From Streptomyces sp. NRRL F-5126 (GTDB lineage: Bacteria; Actinomycetota; Actinomycetes; Streptomycetales; Streptomycetaceae), in NCBI RefSeq assembly GCF_000721265.1, contig NZ_JOFZ01000007.1, forward strand, positions 124,001 through 188,000: a stretch of 64,000 nucleotides of DNA, written 5' to 3'. Every line of letters starts with the position of its first letter. Within the stretch, counting starts at the first letter, position 1. This document shows, piece after piece, positions 1 to 7,940 of the stretch. Made by a program: the position numbers and the translations under genes. Under the pieces are notes generated by a model. The model had not been told where the DNA came from. It searched no databases and saw nothing but the letters and a program-made list of their open reading frames with translations.

Positions 1-1
1 G

Positions 2-778
2 CCGGGCCCGCCAGGCAAGGTCCTGCCGCCTGCCAAGGTGCGCGACGGCGTGCCGAAGGCGGTGCAGCGCGCCGTCCTGCGCGCCATGGAGACGGACCGC
101 GAACGCCGCTGGCCGACCGCCGGGGCCTTCGCCGACGAACTCGACCGGCTGGCCGCCCAGGCTGCCGGGGGCCGCGTCCGCGGACGCCCCGCCGTCAGGG
201 TGCGCCGCCGCACGGTCATCCTCAGCGTGGCCGCCCTCGTCGTGGCGCTCGGCGGCGGTTCGGCCGCCGCGGCCCTGCTGCGTCAGGGCGGCGAACCGCG
301 TACCGAGCGCGTCGCCGACAAGACCGGGCAGGTCAGCGTCGAGGTGCCGCGGGCGTGGGCGAGCCAGGTCGTCGACTCGGGCTGGTCGCCCGCCGACCTC
401 GGCCTGAAGGGCGGCCACGAGCCCGGGCTCACGGTGGCCGAGGACGTGCACGACTGGCCCGACCTGGGCAGCGGCGTCAGCGGAGTCTTCGTCGGCGCCT
501 ACGCGGGGGCGGCGAAGGACCTCGCGGCCAAGGCGGCCGCCGCCCACCACGCCACGTGCACCTATGCGGGCAGCCGAGCTTTCTCCGACGCCTCCTGGCA
601 CGGCACCGTGCGCACCTGGCGCTCCTGCGGCGCGTCGGGCAACTCGCTCGACGAGGTCGCGCTCGCACCGGCGAACGGGCAGCCGCCCGAGGCGTACGTG
701 CAGGTCCGATACGGTTCGGACACCGGCGGCACGGCCACGACCGACCGCATCCTGCGCAGCCTCCACGTCACGGCTTGA
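2..778 (+). CDS. Serine/threonine protein kinase, C-terminal part (5' end outside window)
   Basis: The reading frame is open from the window edge, so the start is missing. The first 45 residues match the end of a kinase C-lobe (RAVLRAMETDRERRWPTAGAFADEL, the usual end of the PknB-type fold). A basic stretch and one transmembrane helix follow at about residues 70-92 (VILSVAALVVALGGGSAAAALL). The rest is an extracellular domain of about 150 residues with two cysteines (CTYAG and RSCGAS). This is the usual layout of actinobacterial membrane Ser/Thr kinases with an outer sensor domain. The catalytic loop and glycine-rich loop lie outside the window, so kinase activity cannot be judged here. No known ligand domain was recognised outside the membrane. 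Confidence 0.8.
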   Translation, partial: PGPPGKVLPPAKVRDGVPKAVQRAVLRAMETDRERRWPTAGAFADELDRLAAQAAGGRVRGRPAVRVRRRTVILSVAALVVALGGGSAAAALLRQGGEPRTERVADKTGQVSVEVPRAWASQVVDSGWSPADLGLKGGHEPGLTVAEDVHDWPDLGSGVSGVFVGAYAGAAKDLAAKAAAAHHATCTYAGSRAFSDASWHGTVRTWRSCGASGNSLDEVALAPANGQPPEAYVQVRYGSDTGGTATTDRILRSLHVTA

Positions 779-919
779 CACGGGTACGGCGCCCGCCGCC
801 GGGGCACCCGGCAGGGGGTGGCCGGGGCTCGTGGAAATCACCGTGAACTTTTCCGCCGGGCCCGCCATCGAACCTTGTGCAGGACAGACCGAGACATGGA
901 AGAGACGGGGTGGCACGGC

Positions 920-1705
920 ATGGCGAAGAACCGTATCCACGGGCACGCGGCGGCGGTACGGGGCGGGCGTGCCTCACGCACCCGCCTCGCGGCGAGCACG
1001 CTTGCGCTGGTGGCGGCCTCGGGCATCGCGCTGGCGGGCTGCGGCGGCGGCTCCCCGGCGACCCCGCAGAACGTCAGCGGCACGGCAGGCCCGGCGACGG
1101 ACGGCGCGAGCCCGGCGGACTCCGGCGGCGGCGACGCGAGCGCGTCGGCGCAGGACACGCCGGGCAGCGGTACATCGTCCACCGGCGGCCAGGACACCTC
1201 GAAGGCGACGTCCCCGCAGAAGACCAAGGCGTCCGGCGGCAGGTCGAGCGGCAGCACCACCGGTGCGAGCAGCACGCGCTGCCACACCTCGGAGCTCAAG
1301 GCGTCGGTGGGTTCGAACGACCCGGGCGCGGGCCAGGAGAACTACGCGCTGGTACTGACCAACACGTCGGGCAGTACCTGCACGGTCTACGGCTACCCGG
1401 GGTTCGCGTTCGTCGACGGATCGGGCAACCCGGTCGCGGCCGACCCGCAGCGCGAGGGCGGCACGAAGTCGGTCGTCCACCTCGCGCCCGGGCACAGTGC
1501 CTGGGCCGCCCTCAGCTTCCCGAACCCGGGCATGGTGGGCAGCGCGACGGCCACCCCGAAGGCCGTCGAGATCACCCCGCCCGACGAGAAGGCGTACCTG
1601 AAGGTGGCGTGGAAGGGCGGCCCCGTCACCAAGAAGCCGAACAGCGCCGCCGCGGCGCACGTCGGCCCGTTCCAGCCCGGCAACGGCCCCGGCTCGGCCG
1701 GCTGA
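920..1705 (+). CDS. DUF4232 domain lipoprotein
   Basis: A 261-aa exported lipoprotein. The signal peptide ends in the lipobox LAGC, with the acylated cysteine at residue 41. A long Ser/Thr/Gly/Asp-rich linker (about residues 45-120) is followed by a C-terminal domain starting CHTSELKASVG with the second cysteine in STCTVYGYPGF. This is the DUF4232 pattern common in Streptomyces and mycobacteria. The function of the family is unknown. An in-frame ATG at 896 is an alternative start. The ATG at 920 was chosen because it gives a compact signal peptide. It probably sits on the outer face of the membrane. A strong hairpin follows the stop codon. Confidence 0.8.
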   Translation: MAKNRIHGHAAAVRGGRASRTRLAASTLALVAASGIALAGCGGGSPATPQNVSGTAGPATDGASPADSGGGDASASAQDTPGSGTSSTGGQDTSKATSPQKTKASGGRSSGSTTGASSTRCHTSELKASVGSNDPGAGQENYALVLTNTSGSTCTVYGYPGFAFVDGSGNPVAADPQREGGTKSVVHLAPGHSAWAALSFPNPGMVGSATATPKAVEITPPDEKAYLKVAWKGGPVTKKPNSAAAAHVGPFQPGNGPGSAG

Positions 1706-1726
1706 CCACCGGCCGCGGCCGGACCC

Positions 1727-1762
1727 GGGGCCGTCCGCGGCCGTACGACCGCGGACGGCCCC
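1727..1762 (+). terminator. Perfect 14-bp stem hairpin after the DUF4232 gene
   Basis: The arms GGGGCCGTCCGCGG (1727-1740) and CCGCGGACGGCCCC (1749-1762) are exact reverse complements around an 8-nt loop. It lies 21 nt after the stop codon. There is no U-tract, as is usual for terminators in this group. Confidence 0.75.
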
Positions 1763-2337
1763 GATCTGCCGGCGTGGCTGCCGCGGCGGACGCGCGGCCC
1801 CTCCGGGCTTCGGGCAGGGCCCGGAAGGCCGGCGACCGCGTGGCCCGCGCCTCGGCCCGTTCGGGCCTGGGCGCGTGTGCGGCGGGCGCCCGGCACCGGG
1901 CGCCCGAGGCGTGCCGATGCGTGTTCCCGCCGCCCCGGGCGTCCGGACGCGCCTGCCTGTGCCAGGCCGGTGCGGCCGTCGCACGCTCGCGGCGGCGAGT
2001 CCCGCCTTCAGGCCAGGGCCCCGCATCCCAGGGCCGGCCGGCCGAGGCGGCGCGGCTGCTGAGCCCGGACGCCCCAGGGCGTGTGCGGCGGACAGCCGCG
2101 CCGTTCCGTGCCGGGGCGCCCGGGGCGTGCCTGCCTGCGCCGCCTGCAGCGGGGTGCCGCCGTGAACATCGGCAGCCCGAGGCCCGGGGCCCGGGGCGCG
2201 CCCCGGGCCGGCGCGGGCAGCAGCAGGCAGGCGCGCCCGGCCCACCCCGGCGATCGGCCCCGGGCGACTGCCGCACACGCCCGGGATGCCGGCTGCCCCG
2301 GCGGGCCCTGCCCGCGGCGGAGCCGCCGCGGCGCCCT
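1763..2337. other. Gene-free, palindrome-rich gap
   Basis: I see no credible gene in this stretch of about 575 nt. The long open frames crossing it come from extreme GC content: none has a Shine-Dalgarno sequence at a sensible start or a recognisable domain. It holds several strong inverted repeats: GGGCGCCCGG (1884-1893) against CCGGGCGCCC (1896-1905), a perfect 22-bp palindrome at 2188-2209, and CCGCGGCGG (2312-2320) against CCGCCGCGG (2323-2331). It could be a structured RNA, a chain of transcription barriers, or decayed sequence. Confidence 0.55.
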
Positions 2338-2361
2338 GCCGCGTGGCTCACGCCACGCGGC
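2338..2361 (-). terminator. Hairpin overlapping the end of the lactate monooxygenase-like gene
   Basis: GCCGCGTGG (2338-2346) pairs with CCACGCGGC (2353-2361) around a 6-nt loop that contains part of the stop codon. The stem covers the last codons of the minus-strand gene and is placed to end its transcript. Confidence 0.5.
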
Positions 2362-3514
2362 GCAGCGCCTCCGGGACCAGGTCCGCCAGGGTCGGATAGC
2401 CGTCGACGGCCATGATCAGGTCGGCCTCCGCGAGGAGCGTGCGCAGGACGTGCACGGCTCCGTCCGTGCCGCCGAGCGCCAGGCCGTACGCGTACGGCCT
2501 GCCGATCCCGACGGCGCTCGCGCCGAGTGCGAGTGCCTTCACGGCATCGGCGCCGCTGCGCACCCCGGAGTCGAACAGGACCGGCAGCCCGTCGGCCGCC
2601 TCCACCACGCCCGGCAGGGTGTCGAGCGCGGGCAGCCCGCCGTCGGCCTGCCGGCCGCCGTGGTTGGAGCAGTACACGCCGTCCACGCCGCCGTCCCGTG
2701 CGCGCCGCACGTCCTCCGGGTGGCCCAGCCCCTTCACGATCAGCGGCAGGTCCGTGAGCGAACGGAGCCACGGCAGGTCGTCCCAGGTCAGCGGGGCGCC
2801 GAAGACCTGGGTCCAGCGCAGGACCGCGGCGCCCGGATCCTCCTCCGGCGAGTGTTCGAGCCCCGCACGGAACACCGGGTCGCCGAAGTAGTTGGCCAGG
2901 CAGTGCCCGCGCAGCTGCGGGAAGTTCCCGGTGGACAGGTCGCGCGGGCGCCACCCCGTCACCCAGGTGTCCAGGGTGACGACGATGCCGCGGAAGCCCG
3001 CACGTTCCGCCCGCTGCACGAAGTGCGCCGCGAGATCCCGGTCGGTCGGCGTGTAGAGCTGGAAGAACCCCGGCGTGTCCCCGAGGGCGGCCGCCACGTC
3101 CTCCATCGGGTCGGCGGAGAGCGTCGAGGCGATCATCGGCACGCCCGTGCGTGCGGCGGCCCGCGCTGTCGCCAGATCGCCGTGGCCGTCCTGTGCGCAG
3201 AGACCGATCACCCCGATCGGCGCCATGAGCAGCGGCGAAGGCAGCCGCATGCCGAACAGCTCGACCGACAGGTCGCGCTCCTTCGCCCCGACGAACATGC
3301 GGGGCATGAGCCCCCACCGGCCGAAGGCGCTCACGTTGGCGCGCTGCGTCCGCTCGTCGCCCGCGCCTCCCGCCACGTACGACCACACGGACGGGGGGAG
3401 CGCTGCGCGCGCCCGCTCCTCCAGCTCCCCGTGCTCCATCGGGAACTGCGGAAGCACCCCGCCGAGCGCCCGCAGGTAGATCTCCTCCTGGTAGGAGCCG
3501 TACGACTGCGCCAT
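2348..3514 (-). CDS. FMN-dependent alpha-hydroxy acid oxidase, lactate 2-monooxygenase-like
   Basis: A 388-aa TIM-barrel flavoenzyme. Family marks are an N-terminal lid ([17 protein letters not shown]), the FMN-contact strand [11 protein letters not shown], and the active-site motif [13 protein letters not shown], whose His and Arg act in hydride abstraction and carboxylate binding. The loop [28 protein letters not shown] resembles the longer loop of lactate 2-monooxygenase rather than that of glycolate oxidase. Enzymes of this type convert L-lactate to acetate, CO2 and water, or oxidise related 2-hydroxy acids to 2-oxo acids. It lies 124 nt downstream of a CitB-type response regulator on the same strand and may be controlled with it. 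The exact substrate is inferred. Confidence 0.8.
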   Translation of the reverse strand: MAQSYGSYQEEIYLRALGGVLPQFPMEHGELEERARAALPPSVWSYVAGGAGDERTQRANVSAFGRWGLMPRMFVGAKERDLSVELFGMRLPSPLLMAPIGVIGLCAQDGHGDLATARAAARTGVPMIASTLSADPMEDVAAALGDTPGFFQLYTPTDRDLAAHFVQRAERAGFRGIVVTLDTWVTGWRPRDLSTGNFPQLRGHCLANYFGDPVFRAGLEHSPEEDPGAAVLRWTQVFGAPLTWDDLPWLRSLTDLPLIVKGLGHPEDVRRARDGGVDGVYCSNHGGRQADGGLPALDTLPGVVEAADGLPVLFDSGVRSGADAVKALALGASAVGIGRPYAYGLALGGTDGAVHVLRTLLAEADLIMAVDGYPTLADLVPEALRRVA

Positions 3515-3638
3515 TTGCTGTCCGCCCGCCTTCCCCTGTCACCCGCGGCGCGTGAGCCGCCCCGCGCGGAGGACCAGCATGCGCCGCGGTCGCCGTCGCG
3601 CGTCGCCCGGGTCCGGCGCGAGGCAAGGGCCGGGGCGC

Positions 3639-4331
3639 TCAGCCGCGCACCGCCCAGCTGTAGCGGTGCTCGGGGCGGCCCGTGTCGCCGTATTTGAGGG
3701 TCAGCGCGACCCGGCCGGCCCTTTCCAGCACCTTCAGGTAGCGCTGCGCCGTCGAGCGGCTGACGCCCGCGCGCTCCGCGACCTCGTGGGCGGACAGCGG
3801 CGCCGACGCCTCGCCGAGCACCCGGCGCACCAGGTCGGCGGTCGGCGCGGAGTGGCCCTTCGGCAGCGTCCGCGCCGGTTCCCCCGCGGGGCGCAGCGCG
3901 CCGAAGATGCGGTCCACCTGCTCCTGGCCGGCCTCCCCGCGCCCGCCCACCGCGTTGACCGTCCGGCGCAGCGCCGCGTATCCCTCCAGCTTCGCGCGCA
4001 GCCCGGTGAAGCTGAACGGTTTGACCAGGTACTGCAGGGCGCCGTGCCGCATCGCGGAGCGCACCGTCGCCACGTCGCGCGCCGCCGTCACCATGATCAC
4101 GTCGGCGTGGTGGCCCGCCTGGCGCATCCGGCGGATCAGCGCGAGGCCCGGCTCGTCGGGCAGGTAGTGGTCGAGCAGGACCAGATCGATGCGGTGCTGC
4201 TCCAGGGTGGCCAGCGCCTGCGCCGCCGTGTGCGCGCGGGCGGCGACCCGGAAGCCGGGCACCCGCCCCACGTAGGCCGCGTTGATCTCCGCCACTCTGA
4301 AGTCGTCGTCCACGACCAGTACCTCGATCAC
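3639..4331 (-). CDS. CitB/DcuR-family response regulator
   Basis: A 230-aa regulator. The receiver domain (residues 1-120) has the acidic pocket DDD at 8-10, phosphoacceptor D54 in LVLLDHYLP and the conserved lysine K104 in YLVKPF. The C-terminal part (about 165-225) has a winged helix-turn-helix of the CitB type (APLSAHEVAERAGVSRSTAQRYLKVLERAGR). The start codon overlaps the end of the sensor kinase gene by 4 nt, so the two are translationally coupled. Relatives control uptake and use of di- and tricarboxylates. Here the likely targets are the divergent ABC transporter and perhaps the downstream 2-hydroxy acid oxidase. Confidence 0.88.
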   Translation of the reverse strand: MIEVLVVDDDFRVAEINAAYVGRVPGFRVAARAHTAAQALATLEQHRIDLVLLDHYLPDEPGLALIRRMRQAGHHADVIMVTAARDVATVRSAMRHGALQYLVKPFSFTGLRAKLEGYAALRRTVNAVGGRGEAGQEQVDRIFGALRPAGEPARTLPKGHSAPTADLVRRVLGEASAPLSAHEVAERAGVSRSTAQRYLKVLERAGRVALTLKYGDTGRPEHRYSWAVRG

Positions 4332-5953
4332 CGCGCGGCCCCCTCCCGTACCCCGCCAACGGCCTCCTGCCGCGCGCCGTCCGCCGCCGGTGCGAGTGCC
4401 TCGGGCAGGACGACGGTGAACACGGCGCCCCCGCCGGCCCGCGCCGTCACCCTGGCCTTGCCGCCGTACCGCTCGGCGAGCCTGCGCACCAGCGCGAGGC
4501 CGAGGCCGCGGCCACGGTGGGCGGGGGAGCGCTTCGTGGTCCAGCCCTCGGCGAAGATCAGCTCGCGCTGCTCAGGGGGAACGCCGGGGCCGTCGTCGCT
4601 CACCCGCACCACCGCCGTGGTGCCCTCGGCGCGCAGCTCCACACCGACGGTCCGCGCCACGTCGAGTGCGTTGTCGATCAGGTTGCCCAGCACCGTCACC
4701 AGGTCACGGGGGTCCACCACGCGCTCCTGGAGCAGCGTGGCGGGGGAGATGCGCAGGGCGGCGCCGCGCTCGGCCGCGATCGCGGACTTGCCGACCAGCA
4801 GCGCCGCGAGCAGCGGATCGTGCACCCGCTCCGCGACCTGCTCGGCCGACGCCCGGTGCTCCTGCGACACCTCGGCGACGAACTGCGCTGCCTCCTCGTA
4901 CAGCCCGAGCTCCAGCAGCCCGAGCAGCGTGTGCAGCCGGTTCGCGTGCTCGTGGTCCTGGGCCCGCAGCGCGTCGAGCAGACCGTGCGTACTGTCCAGC
5001 TCGCGCCCCAGCAGCTCCAGCTCGGTGCGGTCGCGCAGGGTCGCCACCGCGCCACCGTCGTCCGTCGGCATCCGGTTGGCGACCAGCACCCGGCCGCCGC
5101 TCACCGTCAGCAGGTCGGCGCCGGCGACCCGGCCCGTCAGCACGTCCGTGGTACGTCCGGGCGGCAGCAGTGCGTCGAGGGACTGCCCCGCCGCGTCCGG
5201 GCCGAGGCCGAGCAGGCGCTGCGCCTCGTCGTTGACCAGCCGGACGCGGCCGCAGGCGTCCAGCGCCACGACCCCCTCCCGTATGCCGTGCAGCATGGCC
5301 TCGCGCTCGTCGAGGAGCGCCGAGATGTCCGCGAACGCCAGGCCGTGCGTGCGCCGCTGGAGCCGCCGGGACATCCCGTAGGCGACGAGCGAACCGGCCG
5401 CGAGCGCCGCGCCCGCGTACAGCAGCAGGCCGCGCATGGTGGACATCAGCCGCGCCCGGACGCTGTCGTACGCGATGCCGACGGACACCGCGCCGACGAC
5501 ACGCCCCGCCGAGTCCCGCACCGGAACCTTGCCGCGGGCGGAGAGGCCGAGGGTGCCGCGATCGATGTCCATCACGTCCTTCCCCGACAGCGCACGGCTC
5601 GGGTCCGTCGACACGTGCTGGCCGATGCGCGCCGTGTCGGTGTGCGACCAGCGCACCCCCCGCCGGTTCATCACGACGATGTACAGCGCGCCGGTCGACC
5701 GCCTGATCCGGTCGGCCTCAGCCTGGATGGGACCCGACGGGCTCGGGTTCGTGGACGCCAGCTCGCGCGGGAGCCCCGGCTCCGCCGCAGTGGTCTGCGC
5801 GATGGCCAGCGCCTGCCGCATGGACTCGTGGTCGAGCTGAGAGCCGAGCGGCGCCATGAACAGGCCCGTCACCAGCATCAGCACCCCCGCGGTGGTGGCC
5901 ACCTGCACGAGCAGCACCTGCGCGAAGACCCGGCGGGGCCAGCGGATCCGCAT
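4328..5953 (-). CDS. CitA/DcuS-type sensor histidine kinase
   Basis: A 541-aa membrane sensor. Transmembrane helix 1 lies at about residues 10-33, followed by an extracellular PAS-like domain (about 35-165) with the pattern of the family (LYIVVMNRRGVRWSHTD and PVRDSAGRVVGAVSVGIAYD). A second helix (LLLYAGAALAAGSLVAYG) is followed by a cytoplasmic PAS domain, a SpoB-type phosphoacceptor region DHEHANRLHTLLGLLELG, and an ATPase with NLIDNALDVA, DDGPGVP and RGRGLGLALV. The frame is open for about 600 nt further upstream. The ATG at 5953 was chosen because GGAGGGG precedes it and the first membrane helix follows directly. The family usually senses carboxylates; the ligand here is unknown. Confidence 0.88.
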   Translation of the reverse strand: MRIRWPRRVFAQVLLVQVATTAGVLMLVTGLFMAPLGSQLDHESMRQALAIAQTTAAEPGLPRELASTNPSPSGPIQAEADRIRRSTGALYIVVMNRRGVRWSHTDTARIGQHVSTDPSRALSGKDVMDIDRGTLGLSARGKVPVRDSAGRVVGAVSVGIAYDSVRARLMSTMRGLLLYAGAALAAGSLVAYGMSRRLQRRTHGLAFADISALLDEREAMLHGIREGVVALDACGRVRLVNDEAQRLLGLGPDAAGQSLDALLPPGRTTDVLTGRVAGADLLTVSGGRVLVANRMPTDDGGAVATLRDRTELELLGRELDSTHGLLDALRAQDHEHANRLHTLLGLLELGLYEEAAQFVAEVSQEHRASAEQVAERVHDPLLAALLVGKSAIAAERGAALRISPATLLQERVVDPRDLVTVLGNLIDNALDVARTVGVELRAEGTTAVVRVSDDGPGVPPEQRELIFAEGWTTKRSPAHRGRGLGLALVRRLAERYGGKARVTARAGGGAVFTVVLPEALAPAADGARQEAVGGVREGAAR

Positions 5954-6090
5954 GCGATCCCCTCCGTTCTTGCTGCTCATCGGCGCTGTCGCCGCCGCGG
6001 CGGCCCTCCCGGCACCCGCGTCGCCGCACCGTAGACCGTGGACGGGCGTGCTGCCCAGCCCCAGCGGTGTTTTTCCCCCGCGAGCGGTGA

Positions 6091-6126
6091 GCAGAACGAG
6101 CAGAACGCCGCGTTGCGCGCAGAACG
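6091..6126. promoter_or_regulatory. Three direct repeats GCAGAACG in the divergent promoter region
   Basis: GCAGAACG occurs at 6091-6098, 6100-6107 and 6119-6126, between the divergently read sensor kinase and ABC transporter genes. The spacings are 9 and 19 nt. This is the sort of array a dimeric response regulator would bind. Binding by the neighbouring CitB-type regulator is inferred from position only. Confidence 0.5.
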
Positions 6127-6182
6127 CCGGTTGTGGGAACAAGGCTCCCGGCAAGCCCCCGGCGCGCCTAGCTTCACCGGTC

Positions 6183-6998
6183 ATGAACAGTCGGACGAGC
6201 CCCGCCATCGAGCTGCGGGGGGCGAGCAAGGTGTTCAGGACGCCCTCAGGGGCACCGCACACCGCCGTACGAGACCTGGATATGACCGTCGACAGGGGCG
6301 AGTTCGTCGCCGTCGTCGGTCCGACCGGATGCGGGAAGTCGACCACGCTGACCCTCGTCAGCGGCCTCGAGGAACCCACGGAGGGCGACGTCCTGGTGGG
6401 CGGGGAGCCGGTCAGCGGCATCGCGGAGGACGTCGGGTTCGTCTTCCAGCAGGACGCCGTCTTCCCTTGGCGCACGGTCCTGTCGAATGTGATGGCCGGG
6501 CCCCGCTTCCGTGGCGTGCCCAAGCAGGAGGCGAGGGAGCGCGCCAGGCAGTGGCTCACCAGGGTCGGCCTCGAAGCCTTCGAGGACCGCTACCCGCACC
6601 AGCTCTCCGGCGGGCAGCGCAAGCGCGTCTCACTCGCCGCGACCTTCGTCAACGACCCGAAGATCCTGCTGATGGACGAGCCGTTCTCCGCACTCGACGT
6701 GCAGACCAGGGCGCTGATGTCGGACGAGCTCCTCGACCTGTGGTCGGGCACGGGCGCGTCCGTCGTGTTCGTCACCCACGACCTGGAGGAGTCCATCGCA
6801 CTCGCCGACAAGGTCGTCGTCATGACGGCGGGGCCCGCCACCGTCAAGGAGGTCTTCGAGATCGACCTGCCGCGGCCCCGCAAGGTCGAACAGGTGCGGT
6901 TGCAGACGGAGTTCACCGACATCTACCGGGAGATCTGGTCGTCGCTCGGCGAAGAGGTCCGCATCACGAGGGAGAGGGGAGCGGGACATGCGGCCTGA
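6183..6998 (+). CDS. ABC transporter ATP-binding protein (nitrate/sulfonate/taurine type)
   Basis: A 271-aa ATPase with Walker A GPTGCGKST, Q-loop FVFQQDAVFPW, signature LSGGQRKRVSLA, Walker B ILLMDEP and switch histidine in FVTHDLEES. The QQDAVFPWRTVLSNV stretch is typical of the SsuB/TauB group. The start at 6183 gives the compact N-terminus usual for the group; a longer frame upstream is not needed. It overlaps the permease gene by 11 nt and works with that permease and the binding protein that follows. The transported compound cannot be told from sequence. The adjacent carboxylate-type two-component system suggests an organic acid or related small anion. Confidence 0.88.
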   Translation: MNSRTSPAIELRGASKVFRTPSGAPHTAVRDLDMTVDRGEFVAVVGPTGCGKSTTLTLVSGLEEPTEGDVLVGGEPVSGIAEDVGFVFQQDAVFPWRTVLSNVMAGPRFRGVPKQEARERARQWLTRVGLEAFEDRYPHQLSGGQRKRVSLAATFVNDPKILLMDEPFSALDVQTRALMSDELLDLWSGTGASVVFVTHDLEESIALADKVVVMTAGPATVKEVFEIDLPRPRKVEQVRLQTEFTDIYREIWSSLGEEVRITRERGAGHAA

Positions 6999-7869
6999 CA
7001 CGGCGGGGGCGGGAGCCGTCCTCGACAAGGCCCCGGCCGCGGCAGGCCGGCAGCGCACGCTCAGCAGGCAGCGCGCCGCGCGCCGCCGCAACTACCTGGT
7101 CCAGGGCGCCAGGGTGCTGGTGCTCGTCGGGGTGCTCGGCCTGTGGGAGTGGTTCTCACGCGCCGGGATCATCGACCCCTTCAACTTCTCCATGCCGTCG
7201 AAGATCTGGCACCAGATCTGGACCTGGGCATCGAACGGCACCGCCCAGGGGCCCCTGTGGGTCCAGGTCTGGGCAACGCTGTACGAGGCGCTGCTCGGCT
7301 GGGTCCTCGGTGTGTTCGCCGGTGTGATCCTCGGCATCGCGCTCGGCCGGGTACGCTTCCTCGCCGACGTGCTCGGCCCGTACATCAAGGTGCTGAACGC
7401 GCTGCCGCGCATCGTGCTCGCGCCGATCTTCCTGATCTGGTTCGGCCTCGGCCCCGCGTCCAAGGTGGCCTCCGCGGTCGTCCTGGTGTTCTTCCCCGTC
7501 TTCTTCAACGCGTTCCAGGGAGCGCGCGAGGTGGACAGGCGGCTCGTCGACGGGGCCAGGATCCTCGGCGCGAGCAACCGCCAGATCACCTACCAGGTCG
7601 TCATACCCTCAGCGACCTCGTGGATCTTCACCAGCCTGCACGTCAGCTTCGGCTTCGCCCTCATCGGCGCGATCGTCGGCGAGTACATCGGCGCCACCAA
7701 GGGCCTCGGCCTGCTGGTCTCGGCGTCACAGGGCAGTTTCAACGCCGCCGGCGTGTACGCGGCCATGGTGATCCTCGCGGTCGTCGCCCTGCTGGCGGAA
7801 GGGGTGCTGACCTTCCTCGAACGGCGCCTGTTCCGGTGGAAGCCCACCGACAGCGGTGACGGGCGCTGA
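6988..7869 (+). CDS. ABC transporter permease (SsuC/TauC type)
   Basis: A 293-aa inner-membrane protein with about six transmembrane helices and the BPD_transp_1 domain. The EAA loop, which contacts the ATPase, reads GARILGASNRQITYQVVIPSA. The SsuC-like segment LNALPRIVLAPIFLIWFGLGPASKV is present. The N-terminal 40 residues are basic and cytoplasmic. It is the second gene of a three-gene transporter set, translationally coupled to the ATPase gene before it. Confidence 0.88.
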   Translation: MRPDTAGAGAVLDKAPAAAGRQRTLSRQRAARRRNYLVQGARVLVLVGVLGLWEWFSRAGIIDPFNFSMPSKIWHQIWTWASNGTAQGPLWVQVWATLYEALLGWVLGVFAGVILGIALGRVRFLADVLGPYIKVLNALPRIVLAPIFLIWFGLGPASKVASAVVLVFFPVFFNAFQGAREVDRRLVDGARILGASNRQITYQVVIPSATSWIFTSLHVSFGFALIGAIVGEYIGATKGLGLLVSASQGSFNAAGVYAAMVILAVVALLAEGVLTFLERRLFRWKPTDSGDGR

Positions 7870-7940
7870 CGCCTCGCCCCGCCGCACCTTCCCCGCCCGT
7901 CCCCGCTTTCCGCGCGCCATTCCACAAGGACGTGACTTTC

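Noticed and set aside
877..2415. Long plus-strand open frame across the DUF4232 gene and the following gap
   Set aside because: It runs in another frame of a convincing lipoprotein gene, is made mostly of Arg/Gly/Ala/Pro, and has no ribosome site; it is a GC-bias artefact.
1626..3626. 666-codon minus-strand open frame over the lactate monooxygenase-like gene
   Set aside because: It is out of frame with an enzyme whose motifs are clear and has Arg/Gly-rich low-complexity translation.
5954..6559. N-terminal extension of the sensor kinase frame into the ABC ATPase gene
   Set aside because: It would overlap the divergent ATPase antisense; GGAGGGG and the first membrane helix support the ATG at 5953.
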